From NCBI RefSeq assembly GCF_003385115.1, contig NZ_QUNI01000009.1:1-64000 (forward strand): 64,000 bases of DNA, written 5' to 3'. The notes under the pieces are model-generated. The model did not search any database. It was not told where the DNA came from and was given only the letters and a program-made list of their open reading frames with translations. Both the position numbers and the translations under genes were made by a program. The stretch comes from Flavobacterium aquicola. GTDB lineage: Bacteria; Bacteroidota; Bacteroidia; Flavobacteriales; Flavobacteriaceae. How positions within the stretch are numbered: position 1 is the first letter of the stretch; each line of letters begins with the position of its first letter. Positions 25,537 through 34,422 of this stretch are shown piece after piece.

Positions 25537-25632
25537 GAATGACCAGTCCTCAAAAGACAAAAAACCAAAACTCATTTAGTAACTAACTTTTACTGTACTA
25601 TTAAAATTTAACTACAATAAGTTATCATAAAA

Positions 25633-26229
25633 ATGAAAGAAAAAATAATATCAAAAGCTACGGAACTCTTTTTAAAACTTGGTTTTAAAAGTGTTACTAT
25701 GGATGATATTGCTGGAGAAATGTGCATTTCAAAAAAAACGATTTACAAATATTTCTGCAACAAAGAAATCCTTATCGCCGAAAGTACCGAGACGGTTCAT
25801 AAAACAATTCATGAAAGCATCGACAGTATCGCGGTAAAACAATACAATGCAATAAAAGAAAACTTTGAAATCAGAAAAATGTTCAAGGAAATGTTTAAAT
25901 CTGGAGAAGCTTCACCCGCCTATCAGTTAAAAAAACATTATCCCGAAATCTATAACAAAGTAATATCAAGGGAATTAAACGAATGCAGCGAAGCCTTCAA
26001 ACACAATATTGAAAAAGGAATCCGAGAGGGACTTTATAGAGAAGGTTTAGATATTAACATTTACGTTAATTTTTATTACACACTCATTTTCAGCATTCAT
26101 GGTACCACTAGTTCTGAGAAAGAAGCCCAAAGACTAGAACTGGAAGCTTTAGAATATCACACTAGAGCCATGGCAACACCAAAAGGGATTATCGAACTAG
26201 AGAAACAATTACAAAACACTTATATATAA
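25633..26229 (+). CDS. TetR family repressor, efflux cluster 1
   Basis: 198 residues. The N-terminal helix-turn-helix covers about 6-45 (ATELFLKLGFKSVTMDDIAG; CISKKTIYKYFCNKE), and the C-terminal ligand domain is helical and hydrophobic (INIYVNFYYTLIFSI). The DNA-binding part is almost identical to the regulator at 35717, which fits the near-identical palindromes before both clusters. It probably represses its own operon, which includes the TolC, adaptor and RND genes, with cross-talk between clusters likely. The gap to the tolC-type gene is 7 bases. Confidence 0.87.
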   Translation: MKEKIISKATELFLKLGFKSVTMDDIAGEMCISKKTIYKYFCNKEILIAESTETVHKTIHESIDSIAVKQYNAIKENFEIRKMFKEMFKSGEASPAYQLKKHYPEIYNKVISRELNECSEAFKHNIEKGIREGLYREGLDINIYVNFYYTLIFSIHGTTSSEKEAQRLELEALEYHTRAMATPKGIIELEKQLQNTYI

Positions 26230-26236
26230 ACAATCA

Positions 26237-27574
26237 ATGAAAAGAATAACCCTACTGCTTTTGTGCACAATTGGCCTGACATCCAGTGCACAGGTAAAAA
26301 CGCTGACTTTAAAAGACGCAATAAACTATGCGCTGCAGAATAAGGCTGATGCAAAAAAATCAAGATTAGAAGTAGAAAACAGCGAATATAAAATTCAGGA
26401 AATCCGTTCCAGAGCTTTGCCTCAGATTACGGCAAACGGAAGTTTAACCTATAACCCTATTTTACAGACCAATGTAATTGACGGAGCCGCTTTTGGCGCG
26501 CCGGGAACAACAATTCAGGCTTCATTTGGACAAAAATGGACATCAGGAGCCGGAGTTTCGTTAAGCCAGGCGCTTTTTGACCAATCCGTTTTCACTGGAT
26601 TAAGAGCTGCAAATTCTACTCGTGAATTTTACCAAATCAACAATCAATTAACTGAGGAACAAGTTATCGAGAGAGTTGCAAACAGTTACTACTCTGTATA
26701 TGTGCAGCGCGAAAGACTGACATTGCTAGACAGTAATTATGTGAATACTACAAAAGTACGCAATATTGTAAAAGGCCAGTTTGACAATGGATTAGCAAAA
26801 AAAACAGATTTAGACCGTATTATCGTAAAAATGTCAAACATTGATACAGAGCGCCAGCAGGTTAAAAATCAGATAGAGTTACAGGAAAACGCATTGAAAT
26901 TCTATATGGGAATGCCGATTGAAACTAAATTTGACATCCCTCAGACTGAATTTGAAATTACACCAGAAGCATTGACAGAAGCTCCGAATACAGCTAACAG
27001 AACCGAATTTTTGCTTTTGAAAAAACAGGAAGAACTGTTAGAGTTTCAAAAAACAGCCATTAAAGCAGAGTACTACCCAACACTTTCATTAGTAGCAGGA
27101 TATAATTATATAGGTCAAGGGCCAGAAGTACCTCTTTTTGCTAAACCAGCTGACGGTGTATACTGGTCTGATTACTCAGCAATCGGACTGAATTTGAAAG
27201 TGCCAATTTTTAATGGTTTTGGAACACGTTCAAGAGTTAGACAGGCTGATATAGATATCAAATCACTTCAGGAAGACATCAAAGACACACAGCTTTCACT
27301 TGATTTGGATTACAGAAATGCAAAAGCACAAATTGAAAACAACTCTGTGACAATCACCAATCAAAAAGAAAATATGAGACTGGCTCAGGAGATTCTGAAA
27401 AACACTAACAACAATTATCTGCAGGGATTAGCCTCTTTAACCGATTTATTGGATGCTCAAAATGCATCATTGGAAGCACAGAACAATTACACAAGAGCAA
27501 TCTTAAATTATAAAATAGCTGAAGTAGCTTTAATCAAATCAAAAGGACAACTTAAAACACTAATAAATAACTAA
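26237..27574 (+). CDS. TolC family outer-membrane efflux channel (cluster 1)
   Basis: 445 residues. A signal peptide at 1-18 ends SSAQ. Two repeated helical-hairpin halves are typical of TolC/OprM channels (TLKDAINYALQNKADAKKS at the start; SLSQALFDQSVFTGLRAA; LNLKVPIFNGFGTRSRVRQA; NYLQGLASLTDLLDAQNA near the end). It forms the outer-membrane exit duct for the adaptor and RND permease encoded next. It lies 7 bases after tetR and 1 base before the adaptor gene, so it is clearly in the operon. Confidence 0.92.
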   Translation: MKRITLLLLCTIGLTSSAQVKTLTLKDAINYALQNKADAKKSRLEVENSEYKIQEIRSRALPQITANGSLTYNPILQTNVIDGAAFGAPGTTIQASFGQKWTSGAGVSLSQALFDQSVFTGLRAANSTREFYQINNQLTEEQVIERVANSYYSVYVQRERLTLLDSNYVNTTKVRNIVKGQFDNGLAKKTDLDRIIVKMSNIDTERQQVKNQIELQENALKFYMGMPIETKFDIPQTEFEITPEALTEAPNTANRTEFLLLKKQEELLEFQKTAIKAEYYPTLSLVAGYNYIGQGPEVPLFAKPADGVYWSDYSAIGLNLKVPIFNGFGTRSRVRQADIDIKSLQEDIKDTQLSLDLDYRNAKAQIENNSVTITNQKENMRLAQEILKNTNNNYLQGLASLTDLLDAQNASLEAQNNYTRAILNYKIAEVALIKSKGQLKTLINN

Positions 27575-27575
27575 A

Positions 27576-28640
27576 ATGAAAAAGACAGTACTTACAATAA
27601 TCGCAATAGTTGCTTCCTTAGGAGTAATGGGTTATGTTTTGACTAAAAACAAGGCAGAAAATAAAGCTAAAACTGATATTGTTGCCGAAAAAAACGCGGC
27701 CGTTTCAGTAAAAACAGCACAAGTAAAAACAGAAAGTGTTTCATTAGATTTCGTTGCAAATGGAAACTTTGCGCCTACGCAGGAACTTACTTTCTCTGCT
27801 GAAAAATCAGGAAAAGTAATTAAAGTTTTGGTTGATGAAGGAGACTATGTAAATGTTGGACAAACATTAGTAATCGTTAGAAGCGATGTAATTAATGTGA
27901 ATGCTAGCACTGCAAAAGCGGCTTATGACAATGCTAAAAGTGATTACGCAAGATATGAGAATGCCTACCAAACTGGTGGTGTTACTAAACAGCAATTAGA
28001 TCAGGCAAAACTGCAGTTAACAAATGCTCAGGCAAACTTAACGCAGGCAAACATCAATGTAGGCGACACTAAGGTAAAAGCGCCAATCAAAGGATTTATT
28101 AACAAAAGATTCATTGAACCAGGAACAATTCTAGCTGGAATGCCTCCAACACAAATGTTTGACATTGTGGATGTTTCTAAATTAAAATTAAAAGTGAGCG
28201 TGAACGAAAGCCAGGTTGCTGGTTTAAAAATTGGAAATACCATACCTGTAACTTCAAGTGTTTTTCCTGATAAATCTGTGACTGGCAAAATTACTTTTAT
28301 CGCTCCAAAAGCAGACGAAAGCTTAAACTTCCCAGTTGAAATTGAAATCACAAACAATGCAAATAACAGCATTAAAGCGGGTATGTACGGAACTGCCAAC
28401 TTTGGAACAAAACAAAAACAAGAATTAAAAGTAGTTCCTAGAAATGCTTTCGTTGGAAGTGTGAGCAGTAATCAGATTTTTGTGGTTGAAAATGGAATTG
28501 CGAAACTGAAAAAAGTAACAGCAGGCAGAATTTTAGGTGACCAAGTTGAAATAATCAACGGATTAGCTGATGGTGATACTGTTATTGTAACTGGGCAGAT
28601 CAACTTACAGGATGGTAACGCAGTAGAAGTTATTAAATAG
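27576..28640 (+). CDS. RND efflux periplasmic adaptor (membrane fusion protein), cluster 1
   Basis: 354 residues. An N-terminal signal or anchor (VLTIIAIVASLGVMGYVLT) is followed by the lipoyl-like half domain (GKVIKVLVDEGDYVNVGQTL), a coiled-coil hairpin (about 100-150, NASTAKAAYDNAKSDYARYENAYQ split by VTKQQLDQAKL), the second half (KVKAPIKGFINKRFIEPGTIL), and beta-barrel and membrane-proximal parts. It links the RND pump to the TolC channel. No lipobox is present, unlike the cluster 2 adaptor. It is followed by a 118-base gap with a long inverted repeat before the permease gene. Confidence 0.9.
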   Translation: MKKTVLTIIAIVASLGVMGYVLTKNKAENKAKTDIVAEKNAAVSVKTAQVKTESVSLDFVANGNFAPTQELTFSAEKSGKVIKVLVDEGDYVNVGQTLVIVRSDVINVNASTAKAAYDNAKSDYARYENAYQTGGVTKQQLDQAKLQLTNAQANLTQANINVGDTKVKAPIKGFINKRFIEPGTILAGMPPTQMFDIVDVSKLKLKVSVNESQVAGLKIGNTIPVTSSVFPDKSVTGKITFIAPKADESLNFPVEIEITNNANNSIKAGMYGTANFGTKQKQELKVVPRNAFVGSVSSNQIFVVENGIAKLKKVTAGRILGDQVEIINGLADGDTVIVTGQINLQDGNAVEVIK

Positions 28641-28646
28641 GCAAAA

Positions 28647-28738
28647 GTCATTAGGCAAAAGCCATAAGAAAAAAAAATTAAACCATTAAAATAAAAAAGC
28701 ATAAAGCCTCTTTTCACTAATGCCTTTTGCCTAATGGC
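28647..28738 (+). repeat. Long inverted repeat between adaptor and permease genes
   Basis: The 22-base arms at 28647-28668 and 28717-28738 pair with three mismatches; both contain the core CATTAGGCAAAAG or its complement. The first arm is preceded by a partial direct copy (AGGCAAAAG at 28639). No T-run follows, so it is more likely an RNA-structure or repeat element than a terminator. Confidence 0.7.
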
Positions 28739-28758
28739 TAATAACTAAAATTAAAAAA

Positions 28759-31700
28759 ATGAAATTAGCAGAAATATCTATAAAACGTCCTTCGTTAGTT
28801 ATCGTTCTCTTCACGATACTAACTCTTGGAGGACTGTTCAGTTACAGTCAATTGGGCTACGAACTGATTCCTAAATTCGAGCAAAATGTTATTACAATTT
28901 CTACTATTTACCCTGGAGCTTCTCCGAGTGAGGTCGAAAATACGGTAACTAAAAAAATTGAGGACGGAATCGCCTCTTTGGAAAACATCAAAAAAATTGA
29001 TTCCAAATCATACGAAAGTTTATCTATCGTATCGGTTACATTGACATCAAATGCAAAAATTGACATTTCGATGAATGATGCTCAGCGTAAAATTAATGCG
29101 TTGGTGAGTGATTTGCCAGATGATGCCGAAACTCCGGCTTTAACCAAATTCTCTTTGAGTGATTTACCGATTATGACAATTGGTGCCAACGGAAAAATGG
29201 ACGAAGCTACTTTTTATGATTTGATCGATAAAAAGATTGCTCCGGTTTTGTCTCGTGTGCAGGGTGTGGCTCAGGTAAATATTATTGGTGGTCAGGAACG
29301 TGAAATTCAGGTGAATCTTGACGCTGTAAAAATGCAGGGTTACGGACTTTCAGTTCCTCAGGTACAGCAAATAATTCTGACTTCGAATCTGGATTTCCCG
29401 ACGGGTAATATTCAAACCAGAAATCAAAAAATATTAATCCGTTTAGCGGGTAAATACAAAAATGTAGATGAATTAAGAAACTTAGTTGTTTCTTCTAAAA
29501 ACGGAATAGAAATTCGTTTACAAGATATTGCTGATGTTCAGGATGCTCAAAAAATCGCAGAAAAAATCTCAAGAGTAGATCAAAAAAGCGCTATTATTTT
29601 ACAAGTAATCAAGCAATCAGATGCTAATGCGGTTGCTGTAAGTGCCGATCTAAAAAGCGCCATCACTAAACTGGAGAAGGATTATAAAACATCTCAGCTG
29701 GCTTTAGAAATTGCAAAAGACAGTACTGATTATACACTAGAAGCAGCAGATTCTGTAATACACGATTTATTGATTGCAGTAATCTTGGTAGCTTTTGTAA
29801 TGTTGTTCTTCCTGCACAGTATTCGTAACTCATTAATTGTAATGGTTTCGATTCCGGCTTCGCTGATTGCAACTTTTATCGGAATTTATCTTTTAGGATA
29901 TACTTTGAACTTGATGAGTTTACTTGGACTTTCTCTCGTAGTTGGTATTCTGGTGGATGATGCGATCGTGGTTTTGGAAAACATCTACAGGCACATGGAA
30001 ATGGGCAAAAGCCGAATCCGTGCATCGTATGACGGTACCGCCGAAATTGGAGGAACAGTAACTTCGATTACTTTAGTAATTGTGGTGGTATTTTTACCAA
30101 TTGCCATGAGTTCCGGATTGGTATCAAACATTATTACACAATTCTGTGTTACCGTAATTATATCTACCTTATTATCATTATTGGCTTCATTTACTATTAT
30201 CCCTTGGCTGTCTTCCCGTTTTGGAAAATTGGAACATATTGAAGGTAAAAATATTTTTGGAAGAACCATTCTTGGATTCGAAAGTCTTTTAACTCGTTTT
30301 ACAAACTGGGTAACTGAATTATTAAACTGGTGTTTGGATCATTATATCAAAACCATTGCTGTTGTTGTAGTCTTGTTTTTTGGTTCGACTATCGGATTAA
30401 TGGGCGGTGGTTTTATTGGAGGTGAATTCTTTGCTTCTTCTGACAGTGGTGAGTTTTTAGTTCAGATCGAAATGCCGAAAGATGCTTCATTGGAACAGTC
30501 AAACTTTATGACTCAGAAAGCAGAAGCCTTTTTGAAAAGCGAAGAATATGTAAAAAGCCAAATTACTACAGTAGGTCAAACCTCCGAAGGTATGGGTGCT
30601 TCACAAGCTACTGCTTACAAAGCGGAGATTGATGTAAAAATGATTGACCAGTCAGAACGTTCGGATGATGCTTCGGTTTACGCTGCAAAAATCAAACGTA
30701 AACTGGAAAAAGTATTGGTTGGTGCCAAAGTAAAAACAGTACCTGTTGGTATTTTGGGTACTGCAGAAAATGCAAAATTGGGATTAATTGTTACAGGACC
30801 TTCTACCGAAGCTGCTATGGCTTTCGCCAAATTAGCCGAAGCTGAATTACGCAGCATTCCTGGAACAACAGAAATTAAATTGACTGTTGAAGATGGAAAT
30901 CCTGAAATCAACGTACAGGTGGATCGTGATAAAATGGCTGCATTAGGTCTTACACTTCAGACTGTAGGTATGACTATGCAGACTGCTTACAGCGGTAACA
31001 CTGACGGAAAATTCAGAGCTGGTGAATACGAGTATGATATCAACATTAAATACAATGCTTTTGACAGAAAAAACATTACCGATGTGAGCAATCTGATTTT
31101 CGTTAACAGCGCTGGACAGCAGATTAAATTATCTCAGTTTGCTTCTATTACCGAAGGTTCTGGACCTAGCCAATTGGAACGCCGTGACAAATCGGCTTCG
31201 GTTACTGTTCAAGGGCAAAACGTTGGGGTTCCAACGGGAACAATTGTAACCCAATGGCAGGCAAAACTGGACAAACTTAAAAAACCAGTTGGTGTAAACT
31301 ATATCTGGGGAGGTGATCAGGAAAACCAAAGCGAAGGTTTTGGTACTTTGGGAATCGCTTTATTGGCTGCTATTATTTTGGTTTACCTTGTAATGGTTGG
31401 TTTGTATGACAGTTTTATGCACCCGTTTGTGGTATTGTTTGCGATTCCGCTTTCGTTTATTGGGGCGATGCTGGCTTTAGCGTTAACGAATAATACACTG
31501 AATATATTTACCATTTTGGGTATCATTATGTTAATTGGTCTGGTGTGTAAAAATGCGATCATGCTTGTGGATTATACCAACCAGCGAAGAGCTGCAGGCG
31601 AAACCATCAGAAGAGCATTAATCCAGGCGAATCACGCTCGTTTGCGTCCGATCTTGATGACCACAATTGCGATGGTTTTTGGTATGTTCCCAATTGCATT

Positions 31701-31935
31701 GGCTTCTGGAGCTGGTGCCGAATGGAAAAATGGTTTGGCTTGGGTAATTATCGGAGGATTGATTTCGTCATTATTCCTAACCTTGATTATTGTCCCTGTG
31801 ATTTATGAAATCATGGAGAAAATCAAAGCTAGATTGACTAAAGATGAAAAAATCGATTACGAAGCCGAAATGGTTGCCGATTATGATCACAAAGAATTAA
31901 GCGAGGATGGTTTCAATCCGAAACATACAGTTTAA
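28759..31935 (+). CDS. RND efflux permease (inner-membrane pump), cluster 1
   Basis: 1058 residues, standard length for the HAE-1-like RND group. The first membrane helix is near the N terminus (PSLVIVLFTILTLGGLFSY), followed by a large periplasmic loop (TIYPGASPSEVENTVTKKIE). The proton-relay helix has adjacent aspartates in VGILVDDAIVVLENI (about 395-409). The second half repeats the layout (FFGSTIGLMGGGFIGG...; LIGLVCKNAIMLVDYTNQ). It drives export of drugs or other amphiphiles using the proton gradient. Substrate unknown. It is followed by a strong terminator at 31955. Confidence 0.93.
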   Translation: MKLAEISIKRPSLVIVLFTILTLGGLFSYSQLGYELIPKFEQNVITISTIYPGASPSEVENTVTKKIEDGIASLENIKKIDSKSYESLSIVSVTLTSNAKIDISMNDAQRKINALVSDLPDDAETPALTKFSLSDLPIMTIGANGKMDEATFYDLIDKKIAPVLSRVQGVAQVNIIGGQEREIQVNLDAVKMQGYGLSVPQVQQIILTSNLDFPTGNIQTRNQKILIRLAGKYKNVDELRNLVVSSKNGIEIRLQDIADVQDAQKIAEKISRVDQKSAIILQVIKQSDANAVAVSADLKSAITKLEKDYKTSQLALEIAKDSTDYTLEAADSVIHDLLIAVILVAFVMLFFLHSIRNSLIVMVSIPASLIATFIGIYLLGYTLNLMSLLGLSLVVGILVDDAIVVLENIYRHMEMGKSRIRASYDGTAEIGGTVTSITLVIVVVFLPIAMSSGLVSNIITQFCVTVIISTLLSLLASFTIIPWLSSRFGKLEHIEGKNIFGRTILGFESLLTRFTNWVTELLNWCLDHYIKTIAVVVVLFFGSTIGLMGGGFIGGEFFASSDSGEFLVQIEMPKDASLEQSNFMTQKAEAFLKSEEYVKSQITTVGQTSEGMGASQATAYKAEIDVKMIDQSERSDDASVYAAKIKRKLEKVLVGAKVKTVPVGILGTAENAKLGLIVTGPSTEAAMAFAKLAEAELRSIPGTTEIKLTVEDGNPEINVQVDRDKMAALGLTLQTVGMTMQTAYSGNTDGKFRAGEYEYDINIKYNAFDRKNITDVSNLIFVNSAGQQIKLSQFASITEGSGPSQLERRDKSASVTVQGQNVGVPTGTIVTQWQAKLDKLKKPVGVNYIWGGDQENQSEGFGTLGIALLAAIILVYLVMVGLYDSFMHPFVVLFAIPLSFIGAMLALALTNNTLNIFTILGIIMLIGLVCKNAIMLVDYTNQRRAAGETIRRALIQANHARLRPILMTTIAMVFGMFPIALASGAGAEWKNGLAWVIIGGLISSLFLTLIIVPVIYEIMEKIKARLTKDEKIDYEAEMVADYDHKELSEDGFNPKHTV

Positions 31936-31954
31936 AATAGGTTTTTAATAATTC

Positions 31955-31992
31955 AAAAAAAGGGCTTTCAATTAACTTGAAAGCCCTTTTTT
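31955..31992. terminator. Terminator of efflux cluster 1
   Basis: AAAGGGCTTTCAA (31959-31971) pairs perfectly with TTGAAAGCCCTTT (31977-31989), followed by three more T. A-run on the other side makes it bidirectional, serving the lipoprotein gene at 32133 as well. Confidence 0.85.
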
Positions 31993-32080
31993 ATGAATTA
32001 TTAATCATCTTAATTTGAATTATATTGTCAATGTTTTAAATATGCAAACTTTTTTTAGGACGAGACATCTGTGTGTTCAC

Positions 32081-32105
32081 GAGTGGGACACTCGCGCTAG
32101 CAGGG
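32081..32105 (+). repeat. Small GC-rich palindrome, possible repeat fragment
   Basis: GAGTG-GGA-CACTC (32081-32093) is followed by GCGCTAGCAGGG. It stands out from AT-rich surroundings. It resembles short intergenic palindromes in this group, but no second copy is in this window. Confidence 0.35.
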
Positions 32106-32132
32106 TGGAATGTTTTATGATATCGTTTCGAC

Positions 32133-32660
32133 TTAATAATTCACCATTTTTATGATTTTAGACTCTCTTTCGGAAAGTGTTAATTTTTGCATTATTCCAC
32201 CTCCGGTTTTTACTTCTTTATTTTCCCAAAACATAAAGGCGATTATATAATATTTTCCAGAAGGCAGATTATTAAATTCAAAATCTCCATCTTTGTTGCA
32301 GAATGTTTTTATAGTTTCGTGATATCCTTCTGGATCAGGCGTGAATTTAGGAACGCCATCTTCCAAATAAATATAATCAGAATTTTTATTAACATATATT
32401 TTACTTAGACGTTCTTCTGCATAAAGGGAATAAGGCATGAGCTCAACCCTAAATAGTTCTCCATAACGCAGCTCGCCATTCTTAGATTTAAATTTTGCAT
32501 TCCCTTTTATATTTCCAGTTCCTTTATTTTTAAACCAACTGACCTCTTTGTCATTAAAAGGATTATTAACTTGTATAATAGCGTCTTTTTTTACAGGCTG
32601 TTTTGCTGTACAGCCAATAAAAACAATTGTAAGCAAAATAAATATTAGTTTGTGTTTCAT
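32133..32660 (-). CDS. Lipoprotein with carboxypeptidase-regulatory-like C terminus
   Basis: 175 residues. The signal peptide ends in the lipobox VFIGC with Cys17. The C-terminal half (KDGDFEFNNLPSGKYYIIAFMFW) resembles the beta-sandwich of regulatory/transthyretin-like domains found in many Bacteroidota envelope proteins. The middle is unassigned. It is expected to be anchored to the periplasmic face or cell surface. The gene stands alone, with 153 bases to the next lipoprotein gene upstream. No function can be given. Confidence 0.65.
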   Translation of the reverse strand: MKHKLIFILLTIVFIGCTAKQPVKKDAIIQVNNPFNDKEVSWFKNKGTGNIKGNAKFKSKNGELRYGELFRVELMPYSLYAEERLSKIYVNKNSDYIYLEDGVPKFTPDPEGYHETIKTFCNKDGDFEFNNLPSGKYYIIAFMFWENKEVKTGGGIMQKLTLSERESKIIKMVNY

Positions 32661-32813
32661 TTTTTTTGAAAGGGTTGGCTTTATTTTTTACCGTTACAGC
32701 TGTTAGCAGCTATTTTTTTATTTAAAATTTATTGAATAACGTACACGGATTAAAAACTTGTTCTTAGCGAACACGAATTGCCAATCGTACATTCAATATA
32801 ATTTCAAATTATA

Positions 32814-33194
32814 TTACAATTTATAAACATCCTCATACTTTATGTAATCTTTTCGGCTTATAGTATATATTGGATTACCGTTTTCATCTTTAATCAATCC
32901 CAAAGTTTCATTGTCTGCATTAGGAAAATTAATTTGATAACCTCTTCCGTCTCCTAATTGAATTCCGTAAGTTGTAACAGAATTTTCAATTTCCACAGAA
33001 TTTTGAGTGTAATCATATTTTTCACTTTTCCCCGAACTATTTTTAACCGTGAAATTTTTGGCATCAAAAAATATTTCAAATTTTCCACCCTTAGAATCTG
33101 TGGCTTTCCAAGAACCGCGATAGGTATCTGAACCACTACAGCCAACTAAAATTACTGATAGAATTGCCAATAATGTAATACTAATTTTTTTCAT
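32814..33194 (-). CDS. Small lipoprotein of unknown function
   Basis: 126 residues. The lipobox VILVGC places the lipidated Cys at 19, followed by SGSDTYRGSWKATDSKGGKF. The mature part looks like one small beta-barrel or sandwich (FEIFFDAKNFTVKNSSGKSEK; SVEIENSVTTYGIQLGDG), similar in style to lipocalin-like lipoproteins that begin with G-x-W. I do not recognise a defined family. It lies 65 bases downstream of the superinfection-immunity-like gene and may share its transcript. Confidence 0.6.
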   Translation of the reverse strand: MKKISITLLAILSVILVGCSGSDTYRGSWKATDSKGGKFEIFFDAKNFTVKNSSGKSEKYDYTQNSVEIENSVTTYGIQLGDGRGYQINFPNADNETLGLIKDENGNPIYTISRKDYIKYEDVYKL

Positions 33195-33259
33195 TTTGAT
33201 TTATTTAGTTTTTGAATTTAAATATCTAACTGCTTTTTTTTTAACTCGGATTATCCAAG

Positions 33260-33628
33260 TTATGATGCCAGTACTTTAGATTTTTGTTGCTCAAATTCTT
33301 CGGGAGATAAAATACCCGAATCCAATAAACCTTTAAGTTTTTGTAAATTATCTAATTTATTATCAAAATCATTATTTGCAGCGGGTGATAAATTTTCTTC
33401 TTTCGAATAATTACTGCTGTTTACATTTTGAGTCTCATTATTTGATGCACAAGCCCAAACGAATGAAACTACCCAGCCAATCAGCGTCCAGCCCAGAAAG
33501 AAATTCAATAATACAATCGCATTGCGATTCATTTTATTTCGCCTCAATGCAATAATAGAAGGCAAAAAATAAATCGCTAATAATGGAATTATAAGCAGCA
33601 GTAATTCTAATGTTCCAATTCTTCCCAT
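33260..33628 (-). CDS. Superinfection-immunity-like membrane protein with C-terminal SHOCT domain
   Basis: 122 residues. Two membrane segments at about 8-28 (LLLLIIPLLAIYFLPSIIA) and 40-62 (VLLNFFLGWTLIGWVVSFVWA) match the two-helix domain of the phage T4 Imm-like superinfection immunity family, including the NFFLGWTLIGWV core. After a polar linker, 92-120 (LQKLKGLLDSGILSPEEFE) is a SHOCT oligomerisation domain. In T4 the Imm protein blocks DNA entry of related phages, but chromosomal relatives are widespread and their role is mostly unknown. No prophage genes are nearby. Confidence 0.75.
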   Translation of the reverse strand: MGRIGTLELLLLIIPLLAIYFLPSIIALRRNKMNRNAIVLLNFFLGWTLIGWVVSFVWACASNNETQNVNSSNYSKEENLSPAANNDFDNKLDNLQKLKGLLDSGILSPEEFEQQKSKVLAS

Positions 33629-34026
33629 AATATGTGTTAGTTTAGTTAATAATTTGCTTGACTTGATTGGTTACTTCCAGATAAATTTTGTCCCTCTCAT
33701 TTATTTGTCTGAAAAAATCATTTCCATTTACCCAATTCCGTGAGTTTGGACTGATAAATGACTCGAAGTACGGTTTATCAAATATAAAAAATAATAGTCA
33801 CAAACTTACAAAGTGTAAATTTGTTTCTTTCAGTCACTACTCTGAAAATAGCACACTTAACTCCTTTTTTAAAAGAGATATTCAAGTAATTTTATCCCAG
33901 CCAATTTGTACGATCAAAAAAAAATTAAAAAAAAAGCCATTTCCGTAAAATATTTATCAAGTTCATTTGTCTACATAAATAGAAGGCTTCTTAAAATGAA
34001 TTTAAAAACAAAAAATATATAATACC
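33629..34026. other. 398-base gap without a recognised gene
   Basis: Divergent region between the superinfection-immunity-like gene and the His/Gly-rich membrane protein gene. A plus-strand frame at 33688-33948 could encode 86 residues, but its composition is unlike neighbouring proteins and I do not call it. TAAATTTG at about 33812 fits the -7 consensus but is more than 200 bases from the plus-strand gene. Poly-A tracts lie near 33920-33940. Confidence 0.5.
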
Positions 34027-34422
34027 ATGAAAAGAAAAGGTTTTAAAATAGCAGGAATAATATTGCTCGTCATTGCGGCAGGCACCGGATTTAGTTTTGC
34101 AGTCATGCTGTTATGGAATGCGCTTATGCCAAGCATATTCGGATTAGGAATTATCGGTTTTTGGCAGGCATTAGGATTACTTGTTCTTTCGCGTCTTCTG
34201 TTTGGAGGTCACGGACATCACGGCGGTCGCAAATTTGGCGGTATGCGTGATAAAAATGGCATCCGCGAAAAGTGGATGAGCATGACTCCCGAAGAACGTA
34301 AAGAATTTGTTGAAAAGCGCAAAGAAAACATGTGTGGCGGAAGATTTGGCCGAAGACGTTTCTTTGGCAACAAAGATTTTGATTTCGACAGTACTGACTT
34401 CGACAAAAAGGATAATGAGTAA
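34027..34422 (+). CDS. His/Gly-rich two-helix membrane protein, partner of sigma factor
   Basis: 131 residues with two membrane segments at about 8-31 and 37-60, then GGHGHHGGRKFGG (60-72), a charged helix (MTPEERKEFVEKRKE, about 86-100) and a C-terminal part rich in Gly, Phe, Arg and Asp. The gene overlaps the start of a sigma factor by 8 bases (ATGAGTAA), so the two are translationally coupled. This is the usual arrangement for a membrane protein that controls a sigma factor. The His-rich segment could bind metal, and the EERKEF helix is reminiscent of metal-sensor proteins. Both ideas are inference; I do not recognise the family. Confidence 0.65.
   Translation: MKRKGFKIAGIILLVIAAGTGFSFAVMLLWNALMPSIFGLGIIGFWQALGLLVLSRLLFGGHGHHGGRKFGGMRDKNGIREKWMSMTPEERKEFVEKRKENMCGGRFGRRRFFGNKDFDFDSTDFDKKDNE

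Noticed and set aside
32690-32813. Possible small RNA or hairpin in the gap between two lipoprotein genes
   Set aside because: Only a short imperfect palindrome (AGCTGTTAGCAGCT) is present and there is no promoter or terminator pair.
33688-33948. Plus-strand frame of 86 codons
   Set aside because: Composition is unlike real neighbours, it ends in a poly-Lys run from an A-tract, and it has no recognisable feature.
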